Source: Planctomycetota bacterium (GTDB lineage: Bacteria > Planctomycetota > Planctomycetia > Gemmatales > HRBIN36). Taken from it: a stretch of DNA of 64,000 nt. Below are positions 55,583-64,000 of the stretch, piece after piece. The stretch is taken from NCBI GenBank assembly GCA_014584395.1, contig JACTMY010000017.1:104012-168011 (forward strand). The letters are read 5' to 3'. How positions within the stretch are numbered: position 1 is the stretch's first letter; every line of letters begins with the position of its first letter. The position numbers and the translations under genes are program-made. Below the pieces are notes generated by a model, which saw nothing but the letters and a program-made list of their open reading frames with translations, was not told where the DNA came from and did no database searches.

Positions 55583-56542
55583 CTATTGTACCCGATCCGC
55601 TTCCACTTCGGGAAGTTCGGACATGCTGGGTTCAATGCGCACGTGGCCGGGGAGATGGAACCGCAGGGCATGCTGCAGTACGTCAAAACGGAAGTGCGAT
55701 CCCAGCAGCGGTTCGCCGTCGAGATTGATCTGAATCGGCTCGCGGGCTTCCAGGGTCAAATGAGGAACTTGCCGGTAGATGGTCTGATGCCCCGTAGCGG
55801 GGAGATGCAGCCGCAGCAGGCTGGTAAATAGGCTGATGAGATCGGTTTCTTGGTTTTCCGGGAGGATCATCAGATCGAGCAAACCATCGGTGAGCGACGC
55901 TTGCGAACACAAGGGAATGCCGCCGCCCGCCTGCTTGCCGTTGCCGATGGCGAGAACGTGGACCTTGCCTTGCCATTCCCATGCGCCGGAGCGAAGTTGC
56001 ACGGGCACGGGCGACAGGCTGGGCAAAGCGGCCAGGCCGGTGAGAAAATAGGCGACGCCGCCGAGCACGGCCTTGATCGTCTCCGGCGTGTCATGCGTGA
56101 TTTGCGTGGCGGTGCCGCCGCTGGCGACATTGATGAAGTAGCGATCGTTGACGCGGCCCAGGTCGATGGGCTGCGGTTCGTTCTCCAGGATGAGTTGAAA
56201 CGCTTCCAGGGGGTCGGTGGTGGGAATACCCAGGCCGACGGCGAAGTCGTTGGCGGTGCCCAGGGGAATGACTCCCAAGCTGCAGCGCGGCGGCAACCCC
56301 ACTGCAGCCAGGCCGTTGACCACTTCATTCAACGTGCCATCGCCGCCGGCGGCGACGAGGATGTCCACGCCCAGGCGATCAGCTTCCCCGGCAAACTGGG
56401 CCGCGTCCCCTTTTTCCCACGTGACGCGAACCTGGAGATCGTGCCCCCAGCCCCGAATGACCTGGACGGCCTCGCGAAATGCCGGATGACCGGCAGCCTT
56501 GCCGTGCAGGATGACGAGGAGTTTGCGCTTGGCGGATGGCAT
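55583..56542 (-). CDS. Diacylglycerol kinase-like / YegS-type lipid kinase
   Basis: A protein of about 319 residues (start at MPSAKRKLLVILHG, 56542; Met starts a few codons upstream are possible and Shine-Dalgarno evidence is weak). Family signs are GGDGTLNEVVNGL (nucleotide loop, 66-78), IPLGTANDFA and a long beta sandwich with QINLDGEPLLG, typical of the DagK-catalytic / YegS family that phosphorylates diacylglycerol or similar lipids. The exact lipid cannot be read from sequence. It lies between two exported or membrane proteins without clear coupling. Confidence 0.88.
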   Translation of the reverse strand: MPSAKRKLLVILHGKAAGHPAFREAVQVIRGWGHDLQVRVTWEKGDAAQFAGEADRLGVDILVAAGGDGTLNEVVNGLAAVGLPPRCSLGVIPLGTANDFAVGLGIPTTDPLEAFQLILENEPQPIDLGRVNDRYFINVASGGTATQITHDTPETIKAVLGGVAYFLTGLAALPSLSPVPVQLRSGAWEWQGKVHVLAIGNGKQAGGGIPLCSQASLTDGLLDLMILPENQETDLISLFTSLLRLHLPATGHQTIYRQVPHLTLEAREPIQINLDGEPLLGSHFRFDVLQHALRFHLPGHVRIEPSMSELPEVEADRVQ

Positions 56543-56620
56543 GGGTGGATGAATGGCCATGAACGGGAAGCCCACGGAGGCAAGCCTGCCGTGGGCTTCG
56601 CGGGAGGATCGCGGAACAGC

Positions 56621-57520
56621 TTACTTGCTAGGGCTTTTGTCATGCACCTTCATGGAGGATTTAATTTCCTGATGAATCTCCATTTCGATTTCCTGGCCTT
56701 GGACCTCCCCGGTCATCTTGATGGTCATGTTCATCTCGGTCGTGGTCCTGTCCAGGCGGCCGCGTTCGCGATTGAAGACCACCTCGCCCTTGCACTTGCT
56801 GGTCTGCACGTCCATTTTGGTGATGTTGAAGGGGATCGCGGAGTCTTCGTCGTTTTTCTTCGAGGGATCGTGTTTCATTTTCATCGTGTAGCCGATGTGG
56901 GCGTGATCGCCGTCGGCTTTGTCGAGCTTGTACTGCACGTCGACGGTGAGCTTGCCGAGAGGTCCCAGCGACATGCTCGTTTTGCGATCCCAGGTATCGC
57001 CGATCTTGACCGACTGTTGCGGGACCATGCCAAATAGTTCCTCGACGGATTTGCGGAAGGTTTCCTCGGGCATCATTTGCTTGAGCATGGTGGCGGACAT
57101 TTCATCCTCGCTCCGCATGCGGTCGAGCAGTTCGTCATAGCCCTTGAATTGCGTGATTTTCCAATCCTTGTCGAAGGTGATGGTGAATTTAAGTCCCTGC
57201 ATGGCCTTGCTCATGGCGTCCGTGTCCATCCCGGCCATGGGGCCGGACATTTCGTTGGTGATGTCCTGGATGACCCGTTCGATCACGATACCGCCGTCGG
57301 CCTTCACTTCCTTGACCGTGTATTGCGATTTCGTGACGTTGGTCATCTCCATGGGCATGTTTTGCCCCATGGTGTTGATTTCCATCTTGGTTTCCGTTTT
57401 TTCCTCGGCAAAAAACGTATCGCCGGCCTTCAGCTTCCATTTCAATTCGACGTCCGCTGACGCCGCGGCTGCGCAGGCCAGCCAGCCCATCACGATCAAA
57501 AGGCCACGTAAACGCTGCAT
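56621..57520 (-). CDS. Exported DUF6263-like protein
   Basis: A 299-residue protein. The ATG at 57520 has GAGGAGAG about six bases upstream and a signal peptide (LLIVMGWLACAAAASA); the open frame continues far upstream through the purL antisense but is not coding there. The mature part has repeating beta-rich patterns with Met-rich segments: KAGDTFFAEEKTETKMEINT, WKITQFKGYDELLDRM, then VKIGDTWDRKTSMSLGPLGK. It resembles the DUF6263 family of planctomycete exported proteins. Function unknown, probably periplasmic or surface. Confidence 0.78.
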   Translation of the reverse strand: MQRLRGLLIVMGWLACAAAASADVELKWKLKAGDTFFAEEKTETKMEINTMGQNMPMEMTNVTKSQYTVKEVKADGGIVIERVIQDITNEMSGPMAGMDTDAMSKAMQGLKFTITFDKDWKITQFKGYDELLDRMRSEDEMSATMLKQMMPEETFRKSVEELFGMVPQQSVKIGDTWDRKTSMSLGPLGKLTVDVQYKLDKADGDHAHIGYTMKMKHDPSKKNDEDSAIPFNITKMDVQTSKCKGEVVFNRERGRLDRTTTEMNMTIKMTGEVQGQEIEMEIHQEIKSSMKVHDKSPSK

Positions 57521-57703
57521 GAAGCACTCTCCTCTGATTGGAAACGGCATTGGTAAGCGAATCCCGTTCAGGCAGCCCGCCGTCCTCTGGCCGGTTTCAC
57601 GCCAGCCGGACTCGGCGGGATCGAAGCAACTTGATAGACCTAGCTCTATACTATCGCTGGGATCGAGTGTATTCGCCATCCTTTTTTCGTCAGGATGCCA
57701 ATC

Positions 57704-60700
<2,997 letters not shown>

Positions 60701-60774
60701 TCATAATCCACACGGCCTCGGCTCAGCCGGTGGACGCTGCTCATGACCGGTTTCCATAGGAGAGCCTTGGGCCG

Positions 60775-62220
60775 ATGCGGCGGCTTTCGCCTTCACCCAA
60801 CGAGGTGGCCATGATCGAAACGGCTTCCCTCATGGAACGCAAGGGCGTGCTCGGGATCGGTTTCCTGGCCGCGGCCACGCTCGCCGTGGGCTGCGTGATT
60901 TTCGGCTTACGCCTCTACACGCAACAGCGCACGGAAGCAGCGCAGCATTGGCTGGAAATTCCCTGCGTCATCGAGAAGAGCCGCTTCGAGCAAACCAGGC
61001 GAGAAAGTCATGCCCGCAGACTCCATATAGTGTTCAGCTATGAGATCGGTGGTCAAACGCATCGCAGCGATCAACTCGATCTCTTGCCCGGGAGCATGGG
61101 CGATGACGACGCCTGGGAAAAACAGCTCGCCGAACAGCATCCTCAGGGATCGCAAGCTGTCTGCTACGTCAATCCCGACGATCACACGGACGCCGTGCTC
61201 GACCGCGATCATGGAGCCGCGAAATTACGCAACCTGACGCTGCTGTCCTTTCCCTTCCTCGCCGCCGGCGTCTGCCTGTCGTTTTTACTCTTGTCGTGGC
61301 TGTTTGGCATTCCCAAGGGCGAACCGCGGCAGCGGAACGTTGATCGCGGCTGGGGTGATCAGCCCGCTGATCCGCCGCGTGCGGTTTCGCTGCTCGAAAG
61401 GGTGGTCCTGATGGCGGGGCCGCCGAATGCGCAGATGGCCTGGCCCTTTCTGGTTGGCTTCGCGTTTGTGTTTATCATCTTCGATGGACCCAGCCAGTTC
61501 CACGAGCTATTCCAGGGCCAGCCGCTCGATGGCGCCGCCATGGGCACGGTGGTGAACGTGCGCCGTTTGGATCAAAGGGAATGGTCGATCCCCCTCTACG
61601 AGTATGATGTGAAGTATGAGATCGATGGACGGAACTACCGCAGCACCAGCGTCAAACGCGGCAGACAACACCAGGAAGGGGATCAGGTGTCTCTCGTTTA
61701 CGCCAGCGAGCAACCCGAAGCCGCTCGCCTGGAGGGCGCTCGAGCCGCCAGCTTTACCTGGTGGTATGGCCTGGTGCCCCTGATCGTGGTCGCCTTGTTG
61801 GCCTTTGGACTGCTTCTGATGTATTGGAATAATTGGCAAACCATGCGGTTGCTCAAGCATGGTCAAACGGCCATGGCACGGCGGATCGCTGCATCGATCC
61901 CCGTCCTTGACCCCAACGCGAAGATCACGGTCGCTTCCATCCGTGAATTGGCCAAGGCGATGACGCACTACACCTTCGACGCCGACGGCCAATCCGTCAT
62001 TGCGGTCTCCAAGGAAGTGAATGTAAGGAAGAAACGAGGCGAGCCAGCCGAGGCGGAGGTTTCCGTTTTGTATCGCGCTCTACGTCCGACGTTCAACGTG
62101 CTCTATGAAGGCCACCTCAAGGACATGATGACGGGCCGCATCTCCTTCCTTGGCAAACTGCTTTACTGTCTGCCGGGACCGGCCGGCGTGGCGACCCTGT
62201 GGTGGCTTTTCACGATATAG
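60775..62220 (+). CDS. Membrane protein with two DUF3592-type domains
   Basis: A 481-residue protein. ATG 60775 has AGGAGAG ten bases upstream; an in-frame ATG at 60811 with GAGG five bases away is an alternative. It has four or five transmembrane helices (LGIGFLAAATLAVGCVIFGL; FPFLAAGVCLSFLLLSWLF; MAWPFLVGFAFVFIIF; LVPLIVVALLAFGLLLMYW and one at the end). Two soluble beta units (FSYEIGGQTHRSDQL and YEYDVKYEIDGRNYRSTSV) follow the DUF3592 pattern in tandem. It probably faces the outside; function unknown. It follows purL in the same direction. Confidence 0.75.
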   Translation: MRRLSPSPNEVAMIETASLMERKGVLGIGFLAAATLAVGCVIFGLRLYTQQRTEAAQHWLEIPCVIEKSRFEQTRRESHARRLHIVFSYEIGGQTHRSDQLDLLPGSMGDDDAWEKQLAEQHPQGSQAVCYVNPDDHTDAVLDRDHGAAKLRNLTLLSFPFLAAGVCLSFLLLSWLFGIPKGEPRQRNVDRGWGDQPADPPRAVSLLERVVLMAGPPNAQMAWPFLVGFAFVFIIFDGPSQFHELFQGQPLDGAAMGTVVNVRRLDQREWSIPLYEYDVKYEIDGRNYRSTSVKRGRQHQEGDQVSLVYASEQPEAARLEGARAASFTWWYGLVPLIVVALLAFGLLLMYWNNWQTMRLLKHGQTAMARRIAASIPVLDPNAKITVASIRELAKAMTHYTFDADGQSVIAVSKEVNVRKKRGEPAEAEVSVLYRALRPTFNVLYEGHLKDMMTGRISFLGKLLYCLPGPAGVATLWWLFTI

Positions 62221-62242
62221 AATCGCCGCGCCTCTCGGTGCG

Positions 62243-63226
62243 TCATTTCTTCTGCCATTGATCCTCCTGCTCCAGGACCGACCGCACGGCTGGCCCATCG
62301 ATCCATTGGCGAGCTTCCGCATCGTCCCGGAGATAGGCGTCCCAAAAGGCGGACGAGACGGCCAAGATGGCCTTGTGATGATTCGGGTTGCGTTTCTCTC
62401 TCTCGAAAGGCAGACCACGATCGTTGAAAGCGGAATGCTCGGCCTTGTGCAGCACCAGTTGATACTTCCCGCCCTCCGGCAGCGCGGGGAAGACGAGCAG
62501 CCGCGTTTGCGGCGTCTGGCCGCCGATGACGCCGCCGTCGTTCGTGCCCGTGAGCAGCAGGCAGGGGAGCTTCATGTCACCGAAGGCGGCCTTCTGATCG
62601 CTGGATTGCCGCGCCGAGCTGGGGCTCATGATCACCGCCGCTTTGATCCGTTCATCCTTCATGGAGGGGCCGATGGGAAACCGCTGGCCACAAACGGCCT
62701 GGGTCGTGCCTGCTCCGAAGGAATGCCCCGACATGCCGATTCGCTTCAGGTCCAGCCTGCCGTGCAGGAAATGGCCCGGCTGCTGGTGCCATGGTTCAAG
62801 CTGATCGAGCACCGCTTTGACGTCCGCCACCCGCAGGAGCAAATTCTCGGCGTTGGCGGCCCGCTGCATGGCGGCCAGGCGCTGGGCGACCGGCTTGTCC
62901 TTCCACACCGATTCATCGCTCCCGGGATGCTGCACCTGGATGACGACATAGCCTCGGCCGGCCCAGTGGCGGCTGGTGAAGACGTTGCCCTCGCGGCTGC
63001 CGCCCAGCCCGTGGCTGAAGAGGATCACGGCCGCGGGCGTTTGGCTCATGGGCAAATAGACGCGCAAGGGGATGTCCCGCGATCGCTTCGCATCGTGCAA
63101 GGTTACGTCCTTGTGTTCGATCGTGCCCGGCTCCGTGGTCAGCGGATCGTACTTTACCCGCGGCGAATCCAAAGCCAGGAGCGGCCAGGCGAACAGCAGT
63201 CCCAAGAGGACAAAGGCTCGTTTCAT
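62243..63226 (-). CDS. Exported alpha/beta hydrolase (PAF-acetylhydrolase-like)
   Basis: A 327-residue protein. The ATG at 63226 starts a signal peptide (RAFVLLGLLFAWPLLA). The alpha/beta hydrolase fold shows the oxyanion region VILFSHGLGGSREG, the nucleophile elbow GHSFG (Ser169), and a His in LHKAEHSAFND near the end, which fits the platelet-activating-factor acetylhydrolase / dienelactone hydrolase group. It is therefore an exported esterase of unknown substrate. It overlaps nothing and converges with the DUF3592 gene (22 bases apart). Confidence 0.8.
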   Translation of the reverse strand: MKRAFVLLGLLFAWPLLALDSPRVKYDPLTTEPGTIEHKDVTLHDAKRSRDIPLRVYLPMSQTPAAVILFSHGLGGSREGNVFTSRHWAGRGYVVIQVQHPGSDESVWKDKPVAQRLAAMQRAANAENLLLRVADVKAVLDQLEPWHQQPGHFLHGRLDLKRIGMSGHSFGAGTTQAVCGQRFPIGPSMKDERIKAAVIMSPSSARQSSDQKAAFGDMKLPCLLLTGTNDGGVIGGQTPQTRLLVFPALPEGGKYQLVLHKAEHSAFNDRGLPFEREKRNPNHHKAILAVSSAFWDAYLRDDAEARQWIDGPAVRSVLEQEDQWQKK

Positions 63227-63326
63227 GGTTCGATCTCGGAGCAAGGGGCAGCGATCAATCGGTCGTGAATCATAAACCCCGGCCAGCGCGAAAGCGACCG
63301 CATGGAGATGATGATCCCAATGAATT

Positions 63327-64000
63327 TCACAGGGAAGGGTCAAAGAGCGTTGCGACGGGTCGTTTGTCCGTGGTGGTCTTGCGCGGGATGTGCTCAGCCG
63401 TTCGGCCTTTGCCGTTCGGGAAGGACGGGCAAGTCAACTTGCCCTCGTCCTGCAACTTAAGCAGCAAGCGGTTCCAGTCAGCCGGTTGGCCGGGTAGGCC
63501 CATCTCGGCACACTCGTCGCAGAAACGCTGGTTCAACTCCGGATCGGCCAGCACCCGGTCGATCGAGGCTCCCTGGCTGGCCCTGGTGAAGGCTTCGAGG
63601 ATGACCCGTGTGATCAGCGATTTGAGCCACGCCTTGGAGGTTTGCTCCGGCGTTCGCGGCGCGCTCAAGATCGGCTCCAGCCCGCCGTTCAAAGGGTCGC
63701 CTTCCGCGGCCTGGGCGATTCGCCTTGTGGCCTGCCGTTGGTATTTCTGTGAGAGTTCGAAACCGATCCAGCGCCGGCCCAGCTTTTTAGCGACGGCCAG
63801 AGTCGTCCCCGAACCGGCGAAGGGATCGAGCACCACGTCGCCGGGGTTGGAGGAAGTGCGGATGATGCGTCCGAGCAACTGTTCGGGCATCTGGCAGCCA
63901 TGAAAGCCCGCCCGCTCCTTGAACGTTCCCGCCACGCGGGGAAAATACCAGGTCTGTTGTTCGGGGGTGAACCCGCCGGGCACGTCCTGCGGCCGCAAGA
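63327..64000 (-). CDS. DNA methyltransferase, 3' part
   Basis: The frame is open to the right edge; only the C-terminal ~224 residues are visible. The SAM-binding motif DPFAGSGTTLAVAKKLGRRWIG-type region (DVVLDPFAGSGTT) sits near the start of the visible part, and HGCQMPEQLLGRIIRTSS before it fits the helix ahead of motif I. Motif I in the C-terminal half means the catalytic (S/D)PPY block comes first in the protein (beta-type order, N4-cytosine or N6-adenine). The last ~130 residues are an extra C-terminal extension ending in a Lys/Arg-rich tail. Target sequence and partner nuclease cannot be judged. Confidence 0.8.
   Translation of the reverse strand, partial: LRPQDVPGGFTPEQQTWYFPRVAGTFKERAGFHGCQMPEQLLGRIIRTSSNPGDVVLDPFAGSGTTLAVAKKLGRRWIGFELSQKYQRQATRRIAQAAEGDPLNGGLEPILSAPRTPEQTSKAWLKSLITRVILEAFTRASQGASIDRVLADPELNQRFCDECAEMGLPGQPADWNRLLLKLQDEGKLTCPSFPNGKGRTAEHIPRKTTTDKRPVATLFDPSL

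Overview
The window is GC-rich chromosomal DNA that looks like a member of the Planctomycetota, most likely a Gemmata-like lineage. The evidence is the combination of families seen: DUF1559 prepilin-like proteins ending in an H-X9-DG motif, two DUF1501 / DUF1549-DUF1553 cytochrome gene pairs, an ECF sigma factor beside WD40 and Ser/Thr kinase genes, PEP-CTERM proteins, DUF1573 proteins and large membrane-anchored kinases. The assignment rests on family content, not on a marker-gene search.

Layout. 1-1.9 kb: the 3' part of a Gly/Met-repeat protein with a DUF2135-like domain, closed by a terminator. 2.0-8.8 kb: two tandem plus-strand cassettes of exported proteins (Cys-rich secreted protein, LolA-like anchored proteins, DUF1573 proteins, DUF1559 pseudopilin-like proteins, a MauE/DoxX-DUF1573 fusion). 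Several of these genes carry frameshifts or a stop, and one gene has patches of AT-rich sequence. 8.9-14.7 kb: two GT2 glycosyltransferases, an M48 membrane protease, a metzincin-like PEP-CTERM protease and a small membrane protein. 14.7-25.1 kb: isocitrate dehydrogenase, a BAAT-like hydrolase, a secreted caspase-fold protein, larB and nnrD, then a kinase-TPR protein and a second TPR protein. 25.1-39.1 kb: a long minus-strand block with a peptidoglycan-binding-like protein, both DUF1501/PSD1 pairs, a WD40 protein and small membrane or exported proteins. 39.3-45.4 kb: a small broken membrane gene, an OafA-type acyltransferase, a PEP-CTERM protein, tRNA-Leu(GAG), pckA and a frameshifted DUF1569 gene. 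45.4-52.4 kb: kinase-WD40, a 5'-truncated WD40 gene and an ECF sigma factor, all minus strand. The head of the WD40 gene has been replaced by the tail of an SGNH hydrolase gene. 52.4-64 kb: cupin, proS, zinc-ribbon membrane protein, lipid kinase, a DUF6263-like exported protein, a PurS-PurL fusion, a DUF3592 protein, an exported alpha/beta hydrolase and the 3' part of a DNA methyltransferase.

Functionally the window mixes housekeeping genes (icd, pckA, proS, purL, nnrD, tRNA-Leu) with planctomycete cell-surface and signalling families. The best candidates for undescribed biology are the duplicated 2.0-8.8 kb export cassette, whose first gene seems to have a promoter with an (AC)n tract between its -35 and -10 boxes, and the secreted caspase-like protein at 17.9 kb. 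Seven apparent reading-frame lesions occur in the window. They may be real decay or homopolymer errors, and raw reads would separate the two.
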